A stretch of 64,000 nt of DNA from Arsenicibacter rosenii (GTDB taxonomy: Bacteria > Bacteroidota > Bacteroidia > Cytophagales > Spirosomataceae): the NCBI RefSeq assembly GCF_001870735.1, contig NZ_MORL01000019.1:49344-113343 (forward strand), read 5' to 3'. Positions 17,420 to 25,462 of this stretch are shown in pieces; the stretch's first letter is position 1; the number at the start of each line of letters is the position of its first letter. The notes beneath the pieces were generated by a model that saw only the letters and a list, made by a program, of their open reading frames with translations, had not been told where the DNA came from and searched no databases. A program made the position numbers and the translations under genes.

Positions 17420-18529
17420 ATGAGAATTTTAAGATTTTTCATATTGTCTATAGGGTTTTCATTGTGTATTATATTTCCGGTTTTAGAACAGGGATTAGAT
17501 ATTACAAACAAATATCAAAGTACAGAAAAGAGACGACTTGCCAGCGTTCCTCTTTTCAACTTATCAGACCCAAAACGTTTCGTACGGGAGTTCAAAAAAT
17601 ACTATAGCGAGAATTTTGGGGGGCGAAACATTCTTTTTTATTTGTATAGTTTAGGGAAATATCGCTTATTACATCAGGCATCATTACCAGAAAAAGTGGT
17701 TGTCGGCAAAAATGGCTGGTTTTATGCTGGTAATAGTTTCAATTATACGGTTGATAATCATCGCGGCATGGCTCCTTTGTCAAAAGCGATAATGGAAAAA
17801 ATTAAAAATCGTTTACAAAGCTACCAACGAGAACTTAGAAGCCAAGGAATCCACATGTATCTGATGATTGCTCCTGATTCATACACCATTTATCCTGAAA
17901 ATGTACCTGATCATTTAAAGCTTAATGAATGTGGAACTCAAATGGATCAGCTGGAAACATATCTGATTCAACATTCTTCTATACAATTAGTCAATGTAAG
18001 AGACACACTTATGACTGCTAAAACCCATGCAGAAATATATTATAAAACGGATACACATTGGAATAATTTAGGTGCTTTAATTGCATCGCTAACGCTCGCC
18101 AAACGCCTGCGGCAGGATTTTCCGTCTATACCAAAAGTCAGCTCTTCAGAATATACCCTGCAGAAATATACAGGATCAGGTGGGGATTTAGTTACAATGA
18201 TAGCCTTGAATAATGATATTCAGGATCCTAATTATTATGACATAATGTTGCCAGCCAGACTGAATGCAAGGCAGATAAATAGTATTCCGAACGCTGAAGG
18301 AGGGCTGCCGTCTTCTCAGTTTGCCTTGTCAAATCCTCGATTACCTAAAATGTTACTTTTCGGAGATTCGTTTAGTTACAGTATGAACCGGCTTATTTCT
18401 GGTTTTTTTCGGGAAACATTACTCTGCCCTCATAAAACTGTTGATCTTAAGTTGATAAGGCATGAAAAACCAGATATTGTAGTAATTGAGATAGTAGAAC
18501 GTAATCTGAATGAGCTAGCTCGTTTATGA
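17420..18529 (+). CDS. AlgJ/AlgX-like periplasmic O-acetyltransferase, AT-rich copy
   Basis: The protein has 369 residues with one N-terminal membrane anchor (about 5-25), followed by a periplasmic SGNH-like domain. The catalytic motifs are DTHWN with D211 and H213, and GDSFS with Ser317. Other shared family features are ENFGGRNILFY and VVGKNGWFYAGNS. It lies 50 bp after the MBOAT gene and should receive acetyl groups from it to acetylate a secreted polysaccharide. It is colinear with the next gene: catalytic residues fall at identical positions and roughly half the residues appear identical. Codon use differs strongly, with 7 of the first 24 codons ending in G or C here against 13 of 24 in the paralogue. 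Confidence 0.88.
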   Translation: MRILRFFILSIGFSLCIIFPVLEQGLDITNKYQSTEKRRLASVPLFNLSDPKRFVREFKKYYSENFGGRNILFYLYSLGKYRLLHQASLPEKVVVGKNGWFYAGNSFNYTVDNHRGMAPLSKAIMEKIKNRLQSYQRELRSQGIHMYLMIAPDSYTIYPENVPDHLKLNECGTQMDQLETYLIQHSSIQLVNVRDTLMTAKTHAEIYYKTDTHWNNLGALIASLTLAKRLRQDFPSIPKVSSSEYTLQKYTGSGGDLVTMIALNNDIQDPNYYDIMLPARLNARQINSIPNAEGGLPSSQFALSNPRLPKMLLFGDSFSYSMNRLISGFFRETLLCPHKTVDLKLIRHEKPDIVVIEIVERNLNELARL

Positions 18530-18598
18530 AACATTAACTAAATTCGCCATTCGAAAAATGTAAGTTACTTGATAAAGCTAATAGTCAAGTCTAATCGG

Positions 18599-19708
18599 AT
18601 GTCATCACCTCGTTTTACCATACTGGCGTTTGGCTTTGCTGCCCTGCTGATCATGCCAGTGGCCGATCAGTTGCTGGGGCTGTCAAATGCGTTTAAAAGT
18701 ACCGAAAATCGCCGGACAGGCGGGATGCCTGTATTGCACTTTCCGCATGTCAATACCTTTATCCGGCAGTTCGATCAGTATTACAAAGAGAACTTTGGCT
18801 GGCGGAATGCGTTGTTCTACGCCTATAGCCGCTGGAAATACCGGCTGCTGGGCGAATCGCCGTTGCCCGAAAAAGTAGTTGTTGGTAAAAACGGCTGGCA
18901 CTATCTGGGCAACAGCTACAACAACGTCGTCGATCAGCACCGGAACCTGTACCCGCTGTCGGCCGACTCGGCGCGGATCATTACCAGCCGTCTGCTGACC
19001 TATCAGCGCGATCTGGCCAAACAGGGCATCCGGTTTTATGTGATGATTGCCCCCGACTCGCACTCGATCTATCCTGAAAATCTGCCGGACAACGTCGCCG
19101 CCTCAGCGGCACCGTCGCGGCTGGATGTGTTTAAACAGTACCTGACGAGCCATACAACGATCCCGCTGGTCGACATCCGTGATACACTGATTGCGGCGAA
19201 AAAAGATCATGTGGTCTATTACCAGACCGACACCCATTGGAACGATTACGGGACACTCATTGGGTGTGCCGCCCTGCTGAACCGCATTCGCCAGGATATG
19301 CCGGCGATCCCCGTACCGTTTACAGGCAATTATGCCATTAAACAGATGCGTGGTGCCGGTGGCGATTTGGTGCAGATGCTGACGTTGCAGGAAGAAGTGA
19401 AAGACTCGGTTTTCTACGAAATTAAACCGGCGCCGGTAGTTTCCTCCACGCAAACTGCCACGGTTCCGAATGATGAATACGGATTTCCGTCGCTACGCTT
19501 TGTCGGGACCGCCCCCGACCGCCCTAAATTGCTTTTTATCGGGGATTCATTCAGCCATAGCATGACCCAGTTTCTGCCCGGCTACTTCCGGGAAGCCTAT
19601 TTTGTCCGCAGCAGCCACCTGAACCCCGCCCTGGTACAGACCGAAAAACCCGACATCGTCGTGGTCGAAATCGTCGAACGCAATATCAGTTGGTTAAAAG
19701 CCCTGTAG
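18599..19708 (+). CDS. AlgJ/AlgX-like periplasmic O-acetyltransferase, GC-rich paralogue
   Basis: The protein has 369 residues from the ATG at 18599. An in-frame TTG at 18569 adds ten residues but makes a poorer membrane anchor start. Organisation is the same as in the preceding gene: N-terminal anchor, KENFGWRNALFY, VVGKNGWHYLGNS, DTHWN with D211 and H213, GDSFS with Ser317, and a closing VVVEIVERN. It probably modifies the same polymer or another position on it. Its codon use matches the rest of the chromosome, unlike the two genes upstream. The stop codon overlaps the first base of a palindromic repeat (19708). Confidence 0.88.
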   Translation: MSSPRFTILAFGFAALLIMPVADQLLGLSNAFKSTENRRTGGMPVLHFPHVNTFIRQFDQYYKENFGWRNALFYAYSRWKYRLLGESPLPEKVVVGKNGWHYLGNSYNNVVDQHRNLYPLSADSARIITSRLLTYQRDLAKQGIRFYVMIAPDSHSIYPENLPDNVAASAAPSRLDVFKQYLTSHTTIPLVDIRDTLIAAKKDHVVYYQTDTHWNDYGTLIGCAALLNRIRQDMPAIPVPFTGNYAIKQMRGAGGDLVQMLTLQEEVKDSVFYEIKPAPVVSSTQTATVPNDEYGFPSLRFVGTAPDRPKLLFIGDSFSHSMTQFLPGYFREAYFVRSSHLNPALVQTEKPDIVVVEIVERNISWLKAL

Positions 19709-19729
19709 AGACGCAACATTTTGCGTCTC
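19708..19729. repeat. Short palindrome GAGACGCAA-CATT-TTGCGTCTC
   Basis: A perfect 9-bp stem with a 4-nt loop begins at the last base of the AlgJ-like stop codon. A sister palindrome with two changed pairs occurs at 19833. It is probably a small dispersed repeat that also ends the transcript. Confidence 0.6.
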
Positions 19730-19791
19730 ATGTTGCGCCAGCTATTGCGGTCTCATGTTGCGCCAGCTATTGCGTCTCATGTTGTGTCAGC
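19726..19791 (+). repeat. Tandem 24-bp repeat, two full copies and one partial
   Basis: 19726-19749 and 19751-19774 are identical (TCTCATGTTGCGCCAGCTAT plus TGCG). A diverged third start follows at 19775-19791. The unit begins inside the right arm of the preceding palindrome. Confidence 0.75.
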
Positions 19792-19832
19792 AGGCTCTAT
19801 GGGGCATTCCTTCGCAAAATCTTACGCACGCG

Positions 19833-19854
19833 GAGCCGCAATATTTTGCGGCTC
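19833..19854. repeat. Short palindrome GAGCCGCAA-TATT-TTGCGGCTC
   Basis: A perfect 9-bp stem with a 4-nt loop, related to 19708-19729. The paired changes keep the stem intact, which suggests selection on the structure. Confidence 0.6.
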
Positions 19855-20117
19855 TACGCTTAAATAATTGTAATTATTCAAGAAAATGACCACTTTTTAT
19901 CTTTTTTCCTGATATCGATTTGGATAAAAGGTATTGAGGGCATTTAATTTGCAGAAATCTATAAAAATCATAGATTAAAAGCACTAAAACCCTATCTAGT
20001 ACCAGGAGTATTAGGAGAATAGGTAGGGCAATTAGACTAACAAAAATCCACTCTAAAAGAATATTAATTCTATAGAGCTTGTATTTGTCACTGAGAATTT
20101 TGGAGAAAATTACCTTT
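19855..20117. other. AT-rich leader region of the TonB-dependent receptor gene
   Basis: No gene was supported here. A minus-strand reading frame across the region overlaps the receptor start and has no recognisable features. GAATTTTG at 20096-20103 is close to the -7 consensus and lies 14 bp before the receptor ATG. Confidence 0.4.
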
Positions 20118-22685
20118 ATGCGACAATTTTTAACATCACTTGCGTTACTGGGGGTTTTGCTGACACCCTTGTTTTTATCGGCACAGAATGCGCCGGTAAT
20201 TAATGCTACGGTTAGCGGTAAAATTGTGGATGCCCGCACCAAAGAACAACTGATCGGAGCAACCGTCACTATCAAAGGAACCACCAATGGCAGTACAACC
20301 GATCAGGACGGACAGTTTAAACTCATTACCGGCCAGAAACTACCGTTTACAGTAGTCATATCCTTTGTTGGCTTTCAGACGAAAGAGGTAATCATCAATG
20401 AAAGTAATACGGTAATTCAGCTTTCAGAAGGCACAAACCAGCTCGATGACGTGGTCATTACGTCACGCCGTCGGCAGGAATCATCGCAGGATGTACCGAT
20501 TCCGATTTCTGTCATTGGCGGTACACGGGCCGAAGATGCCGGTGCCTTTAACGTAAACCGGCTGAAAGAACTGGTGCCAACCGTTCAGCTGTATGCATCA
20601 AATGCCCGGAATACGACCCTGAACATCCGTGGCCTGGGCTCAACCTACGGGTTAACCAATGACGGCATTGACCCCGGCGTTGGGTTTTACGTAGACGGGG
20701 TTTACTTTGCCCGTCCGGCCGCCACGGCACTTGATTTTGTTGATATTGAGCAGGTTGAAGTATTGCGTGGGCCACAAGGTACGCTGTTCGGTAAAAATAC
20801 AACGGCCGGTGCCTTTAACATTACTACCCGCGCTGCCGCGTTCACCCCTGGCGGAAGCTTTGAACTGAGTTATGGGAACTATGGCTTTCTACAGGCAAAA
20901 GGCTCGTTAACAGGGCCCCTGAGCAAAAAACTGGCGGCCCGGGTATCGTTTACCGGTACTCAACGCAACGGAACATTTTACAACGTTCATACACAACAGC
21001 GGATCAACGACATCAACAACATCGGTTTCCGTGGCCAACTTCTTTATACGCCGACAGAAAACGTTAAAATCACCCTTATCGGTGACGTGTCTGACCAGAA
21101 GCCAAATGGTTATGGCTGGCCGGTTGCGGGTGTAGTGCCTACAAAACGAGCCGCTTATCGTCAGTTCAACGCCATTATTGCCGATCTGGGTTATAAACTC
21201 CCTTATTCGAGTGCTTTTGAACGCATTGTTGATCTGGATACGCCGTCGAAGGCAGATAACCAGCTGGGTGGTGTATCGGTTAATGCTGACATTAAAATCG
21301 GTGGCGGAACACTGACCTCAACATCAGCCTGGCGCTACTGGCACTGGACTCCGCTCAATGATCGTGATTACATTGGTCTGCCGGTGTTTACCATTTCGGC
21401 CGGTAACTCCATCCATGATCAGTGGTCGCAGGAGATCCGGTATGCGGGTCGTGTGTCGCCACGCCTGAGCGGTGTTGTAGGCGTATTCGGCCTTTGGCAG
21501 GATCTGAAATCGGATCCGGTGCAGACCGAAGAAGCAGGTTCGGCGCAGTGGCGTTTTGCCCAGAGTTCGACTAGTGCCCTCTGGAAAACACCGGGCCTGT
21601 TCGATAACTTCGGCATCCGGACAACCAACCGGATTCGTAGTACCAGTCTGGCGGTATTTGGCCAGGCCGACTGGGCAATCACCAGCCGTATCCACCTGTT
21701 GCCTGGCGTCCGCTACAACTACGATAAGAAGATTGCCAACTATAGCCGCCAGACTTACGGCGGTCTGCAAACCACTGACCCCGCTCTGGTTGCCTTGAAA
21801 AATGCTGTTTATACCAATCAGGCGTTCGACACAGAAGTAGATGGCGGCAATTTCTCGGGTCAGCTGACGCTGCAATACAAGGCCACTAATGCCATTAATG
21901 CATTTGGTACCTTTTCGGTAAGCTACAAGCCGGTTGGAGTAAACATTGGTGGTTTGCCGACGGCGAGCGGTCAGGTACTGCTGGATCTGGCGAAGGTAAA
22001 ACCTGAGTTTGTGACGCACCGGGAGCTGGGCCTCAAAACAAAACCATCGCCAAATTCGGTACTGAACCTGACCTTCCATTACACCGATATCAAAGATTAC
22101 CAGACACAGGTCCAGACACCGGAACCGGGTGTGAACCGTGGTTACCTGGCCAATGCGGAGAAGGTACGGGTACTGGGCGTTGAGCTGGACGGCAATATCC
22201 GTGTGGCCAATCGTCTGACGCTGAATGCAGCAGTAGCGTATACTGACGGCAAATATGTGTCCTTTAAAAATGCGCCGGTGCCGCTGGAAGAGACCGGTGG
22301 AGAGCAGGCATTCAAAGATGTGTCGGGTGGTGTATTGCCCGGTATCTCGAAATGGTCGGGTTCGGTTGGCGGCGAAGTAACCGCCCGTGGCAACCTGATC
22401 AGTCTGAAAGGTAATTATTTCTTCGGTGTAGATGGTTTCTACCGGTCATCGTTCTCATCGAGTCCGTCACCATCGAAATACCTGAATATTGATGGCTATA
22501 GCCTCGTCAACAGTCGTTTAGGTTTCCGGGCATCGAATGGGGTAACCATCTTTGTGTGGGGGCGTAACCTGTTTAATGTCAACTACTATGAGCAGTTGCT
22601 GGCTGCGCCGGGCAGTGCCGGTCACTATGCCGGTATCGTCGGTGACCCGCGTACCTACGGCGTTACGCTGCGTTACGCGTTTTAA
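20118..22685 (+). CDS. TonB-dependent outer-membrane receptor
   Basis: The protein has 855 residues from the ATG at 20118; an upstream non-ATG extension would place the signal peptide internally. The signal peptide ends LFLSAQ. A carboxypeptidase-like regulatory domain follows (SGKIVDARTKEQLIGATVTI, residues ~35-110), then the plug (VPIPISVIGGTRAEDAGAF to VLRGPQGTLFGKNTTAGAFN), and a 22-strand barrel ending YGVTLRYAF. There is no SusD partner, so this is not a glycan Sus pair. The plug and barrel resemble siderophore-type or vitamin-type receptors in Proteobacteria. Substrate unknown. No TonB or transporter gene is adjacent. Confidence 0.93.
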   Translation: MRQFLTSLALLGVLLTPLFLSAQNAPVINATVSGKIVDARTKEQLIGATVTIKGTTNGSTTDQDGQFKLITGQKLPFTVVISFVGFQTKEVIINESNTVIQLSEGTNQLDDVVITSRRRQESSQDVPIPISVIGGTRAEDAGAFNVNRLKELVPTVQLYASNARNTTLNIRGLGSTYGLTNDGIDPGVGFYVDGVYFARPAATALDFVDIEQVEVLRGPQGTLFGKNTTAGAFNITTRAAAFTPGGSFELSYGNYGFLQAKGSLTGPLSKKLAARVSFTGTQRNGTFYNVHTQQRINDINNIGFRGQLLYTPTENVKITLIGDVSDQKPNGYGWPVAGVVPTKRAAYRQFNAIIADLGYKLPYSSAFERIVDLDTPSKADNQLGGVSVNADIKIGGGTLTSTSAWRYWHWTPLNDRDYIGLPVFTISAGNSIHDQWSQEIRYAGRVSPRLSGVVGVFGLWQDLKSDPVQTEEAGSAQWRFAQSSTSALWKTPGLFDNFGIRTTNRIRSTSLAVFGQADWAITSRIHLLPGVRYNYDKKIANYSRQTYGGLQTTDPALVALKNAVYTNQAFDTEVDGGNFSGQLTLQYKATNAINAFGTFSVSYKPVGVNIGGLPTASGQVLLDLAKVKPEFVTHRELGLKTKPSPNSVLNLTFHYTDIKDYQTQVQTPEPGVNRGYLANAEKVRVLGVELDGNIRVANRLTLNAAVAYTDGKYVSFKNAPVPLEETGGEQAFKDVSGGVLPGISKWSGSVGGEVTARGNLISLKGNYFFGVDGFYRSSFSSSPSPSKYLNIDGYSLVNSRLGFRASNGVTIFVWGRNLFNVNYYEQLLAAPGSAGHYAGIVGDPRTYGVTLRYAF

Positions 22686-22767
22686 CCTGTACCACGGAAT
22701 GATATTCTGTGCCGCACAGGCTTTTATGGCCTGACGGTCCACGGAATATCATTCCGTGGTACAGGTT
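22684..22767. repeat. 24-bp perfect inverted repeat overlapping the receptor stop codon
   Basis: 22684-22707 (AACCTGTACCACGGAATGAT plus ATTC) is the exact reverse complement of 22744-22767, with a 36-nt spacer. A second small stem CAGGC/GCCTG is nested in the spacer. The left arm starts within the receptor's TAA. The element separates the receptor from the PARP region and ends 2 bp before the stop of the first gene there. Confidence 0.85.
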
Positions 22768-22769
22768 TA

Positions 22770-23237
22770 TTATACCAGCAAGGCTCTGCGAAGCAGGGCA
22801 AGGCGCTCGCGGAGGGAATAGCTGCTGATTTCGGTGTTCAGGCCGCTGAACGGATGCACCGAGAACAGCCGCGCTTCCGGCGAAAGCGTACCGTATTTCT
22901 GAAGGGCGTTCTGCCACACAAGACGATTCTGATAGGGCGCCAGTAACACACGCACACGCTGCAGATAACTGTGTTGGCGGGGTGTCCAGACCGGACGGTT
23001 CCGGTAGGCCGAGCCTTCGCCGGTTAACAGGTCCGGCAGTGATTCGGCCGGCGCATAAGGCATCAGTTCTGAAAGTACATATAAGCCTAGTTCTACGTTC
23101 AGCATCCGGTTTGCTAACTGACCCGGCAGGTTATACCGGTAGCGCAGACTAAAGGCCATCGGCTCCTGCCAACGCAGCAGGTTTGCCGTGTATGAGTAAG
23201 GATTTGTGGCATTTACGGAAGTTGGCATGACGTTCAT
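22770..23237 (-). CDS. Unknown 155-aa protein, paralogue A of the PARP locus
   Basis: The start at 23237 (MNVMPTS) lies 25 bp downstream of the shared promoter module, so the longer upstream reading with a non-ATG start was not used. The protein has a conserved central region VELGLYVLSELMPYAPAESL and a charged second half RPVWTPRQHSYLQRVRVLLAPYQNR. The same blocks occur in the 149-aa protein at 25463-25912 (VELGLYLLAELTP, RPVWTAKQLRYLNRARLL). About a third of aligned residues agree by eye. It has no signal peptide, no membrane helix and no known domain; it is predicted to be mostly helical and cytoplasmic. It has its own promoter with the same operator as the PARP operon, so it is most likely part of the same response. 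Confidence 0.72.
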   Translation of the reverse strand: MNVMPTSVNATNPYSYTANLLRWQEPMAFSLRYRYNLPGQLANRMLNVELGLYVLSELMPYAPAESLPDLLTGEGSAYRNRPVWTPRQHSYLQRVRVLLAPYQNRLVWQNALQKYGTLSPEARLFSVHPFSGLNTEISSYSLRERLALLRRALLV

Positions 23238-23261
23238 AGGGTTGTTGTTTACTGTACATAA

Positions 23262-23298
23262 CAAAGATGCAACCCCATAAACGTAATCTTTTTACGTT
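23262..23298 (-). promoter_or_regulatory. Promoter/operator module 1 of the PARP regulon
   Basis: On the minus strand, CATCTTTG (23269-23262) is the -7 element. Upstream of it lies the palindrome AACGTAATCTTTTTACGTT (23280-23298), seven bases each side of a 5-nt spacer. The palindrome starts 18 bp from the -7 box, exactly as in modules 2 and 3. Confidence 0.78.
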
Positions 23299-23356
23299 CT
23301 TCTGAAAATAGTCAGAAAATTCTTACTTTTTTTTCGGCAAGTCGCTCAATATTAGC

Positions 23357-23567
23357 CACGAAGACGGGAAGACGGGAAGCAGCACGAAGTTTTTTTATAA
23401 CCACAAAGAGAGAAAGGCGGGAAGGAGCACGAAGGTGTTTTCTGTGAAATTATGCTTTATGTGTTTCCTGTATCCGGAATTATTTAATCTTTGTGCGGCT
23501 TCTTATCTTCCTTTCTTCGTGGTTAAAAATCCTTTGTAACGCTTCCCGTCTTTGTGGTTAAATCCTC
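23357..23567. repeat. Degenerate CACGAAG/GGGAAG repeats with dyad symmetry
   Basis: Units such as CCACGAAGACGGGAAG and ACCACAAAGAGAGAAAGG occur on the left. Their complements (CTTCCTTTCTTCGTGGTT, CTTCCCGTCTTTGTGGTT) occur on the right, around an AT-rich centre. No gene is seen. This looks like the low-complexity dispersed repeat common between genes in Cytophagales. Confidence 0.45.
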
Positions 23568-23576
23568 ATAAACGAA

Positions 23577-23605
23577 AACCCCCGGCCAGACACTGACCGG
23601 GGGTT
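23577..23605 (-). terminator. Terminator of the PARP operon
   Basis: AACCCCCGG (23577-23585) pairs with CCGGGGGTT (23597-23605). On the minus strand TTTCGTTT follows. It lies about 95 bp after the last gene of the operon. Confidence 0.75.
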
Positions 23606-23698
23606 GTTAGTTAGAACCAAACTACCGTAATTATCTGAAAACGGAATACTATCCGCAATGCTCCTCAATCCGGCCATCACCGGCGGCCGCGCCGTGTT

Positions 23699-24007
23699 TT
23701 ATTGGGCCATCAGTCGCAGGCTGGGGAAATAATAGACCCGGAACGATCCGTTGTCGTTAACCGACCAGCCTTCGCGCCGGGCAACGTCGAAGAGGCACTC
23801 AGAGACGTCGGACTGATATACTTCATAACCGCGTTGACGCAGATAGAGCTTCACGCCAAGCGTGGTGGTGCTGCCTTCTGCCAGAATCAGGGTGGTGGCC
23901 GCCATTCGAACGGCTTGTTTGTCGATTTTCTTCAGTCCAGCTTTCATCGGAAAGAAATACGCACGAGTGCGATTAATTAGGTTTCGAATACGTTGTTGCC
24001 AATTCAT
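23699..24007 (-). CDS. Unknown 102-aa protein coupled to the PARP gene, possible winged helix
   Basis: The start ATG overlaps the PARP stop by one base (TAATG), so it should be translated together with PARP. The N-terminal third is basic (WQQRIRNLINRTRAYF, KKIDKQ). The second half, TTLGVKLYLRQRGYEVYQSD followed by VSECLFDVARREGWSV and FRVYYF, has the spacing of a winged helix-turn-helix: two helices, a recognition helix and a beta hairpin. That is inference from pattern, not from a known family. The protein may target the PARP to DNA, be its substrate or regulate it. No signal peptide or membrane helix. Third gene of the operon. Confidence 0.72.
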   Translation of the reverse strand: MNWQQRIRNLINRTRAYFFPMKAGLKKIDKQAVRMAATTLILAEGSTTTLGVKLYLRQRGYEVYQSDVSECLFDVARREGWSVNDNGSFRVYYFPSLRLMAQ

Positions 24008-25449
24008 TATAGCTTAATTCTGACCATGTAGCGCACGGTGCACTGCGCCTGGTTATACACGATATACTCATTCTTCAGCAGGCTGATACCCCGGCGGGCA
24101 AATACTGAATCGTAGCGCCGGTTGATCTTGTGTAACGCTTCCTGATCCAGGGACATATGCCACAATTCGTGCTGAGTCAGTTCGAGTTGTTCACCGACAT
24201 GGACTTCATAAATAGCCAGGTAGCCTTCACGCTGGTTGCCCCGTGCCCACGTGGCTCCGTGGAGTGAGGTGTAGTTGAGCGATTTACTGAACTGGTCGGC
24301 GAAATAGATGCCATAACCAAACATTTTGCCCGTGATCACAGCGCTGGCCGGTCGCAGTACCAGTCCGTTTTTCAGAATCGACATCCAGTTTTCGGAGCGG
24401 CTGCCGTGCCAGAGCAACTGCGTTTTCGGGTTATGGCTCTGGCCAACGTGGGCATCAAACGCGGTTTGGGTCAGCTCCTGACGAACGCTGAACGCCGCAT
24501 CGAATTTGTCGGCATCGGTGCCCATCATGCGCTTGATGAGTGTAATTACCCGATCGTCGGTGACCGGAGCAACGGTCAGGTTAAGGCTGGCCAGCAGGTC
24601 TTTGGGCGCTTCGTCGGGGCCTGCCTGCTGCTCGTTCATTTCCACCTGGCCGCGCATGACATCCAGCGTATCCTGTTCGCCCGATACCTGGTTGTGCAAC
24701 TGCTGAAGCGCGTCCTTGTCCGTGGGTTTGATCTTCAGCAGGTGGTCATTAACTTTTCCCATCTTGCGCGGAATGATCTTGAAGAGCTCAATCAGTCTGG
24801 CGTTGAATACCTGCGGATCGAGATCCTGCCGGAGCATCGCTGCCAGTTCATCGAGAATCTCCTGGGCCCGCTCTACCTGCTTGCGCGTTACCTGATCGGC
24901 CGTCACCACGTAGTTCTGCGAGATAGACCGGTTGGCCAGTTCCATCAGCCGGCTGATCAGGCCCCGAACGGCATCGTCTTTAATACTGCCGGCATCGGTC
25001 GACGGCCCCTGCACGGCAAATAGGTGGGTCTGGTCGACATAACCCTTGGCTACTTTTTCCCGGAATTTTTTATCCCACTGATTTATCGGGTAAGTCGCTA
25101 CGGCTTTTGACCCGCCGATCCGGCCATATTCGACCGTAAACGTACCGTCGGCCTGCTCACGCATTTCATAGTATTTGTTGTTGTTTTCGGCCGTTACCAT
25201 AATCAGCTTGCTGACGCGCAGAACGGGTTTCCGGCTGACACTGGCTGCCTGCTGCGGGGTCAGGGTAGAGGACACCGTAGCCGCGACCGACGCTGCCGGT
25301 ACGGTAACTGTCTGGATGGTTTTCAGGGCGTCGGCCGGATTGATCCAGTCTTTAACGCGTTGAATAACAGAGCCAAGCATAGGGTTTGTGTGGTTGGTTA
25401 TGGCTTGATTTTGGGCGTTTTGTGCAGGGGGCAGGCTAATGCGGTACAT
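24007..25449 (-). CDS. WGR-domain poly(ADP-ribose) polymerase homologue
   Basis: This is a bacterial protein with the core architecture of eukaryotic PARP1-3. Using the ATG at 25449 as residue 1 (480 aa), a WGR domain spans about 75-145 (TFTVEYGRIGG), an all-helical PARP regulatory domain about 150-285 (LISRLMELANRSIS), and the ADP-ribosyltransferase domain about 290-480. The catalytic H-Y-E triad is complete: H348 in LLWHGSR, Y382 in GYGIYFAD and E461 in LKNEYIVYN. The glutamate is the residue linked to polymer formation rather than single transfer. It should use NAD+ and respond to DNA ends through the WGR domain. An ATG at 25380 is an alternative start that leaves all domains intact. Middle gene of a three-gene operon. 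Confidence 0.93.
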   Translation of the reverse strand: MYRISLPPAQNAQNQAITNHTNPMLGSVIQRVKDWINPADALKTIQTVTVPAASVAATVSSTLTPQQAASVSRKPVLRVSKLIMVTAENNNKYYEMREQADGTFTVEYGRIGGSKAVATYPINQWDKKFREKVAKGYVDQTHLFAVQGPSTDAGSIKDDAVRGLISRLMELANRSISQNYVVTADQVTRKQVERAQEILDELAAMLRQDLDPQVFNARLIELFKIIPRKMGKVNDHLLKIKPTDKDALQQLHNQVSGEQDTLDVMRGQVEMNEQQAGPDEAPKDLLASLNLTVAPVTDDRVITLIKRMMGTDADKFDAAFSVRQELTQTAFDAHVGQSHNPKTQLLWHGSRSENWMSILKNGLVLRPASAVITGKMFGYGIYFADQFSKSLNYTSLHGATWARGNQREGYLAIYEVHVGEQLELTQHELWHMSLDQEALHKINRRYDSVFARRGISLLKNEYIVYNQAQCTVRYMVRIKL

Positions 25450-25462
25450 TGTGTTCGGGCGA

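Noticed and set aside
19726..19791. Tandem 24-bp repeats considered as a CRISPR remnant
   Set aside because: The units are directly adjacent without spacers and no cas gene is nearby.
19874..20287. 137-codon minus-strand frame ahead of the TonB receptor
   Set aside because: It crosses the receptor start and signal peptide, and its hydrophobic part is explained by AT-rich leader sequence.
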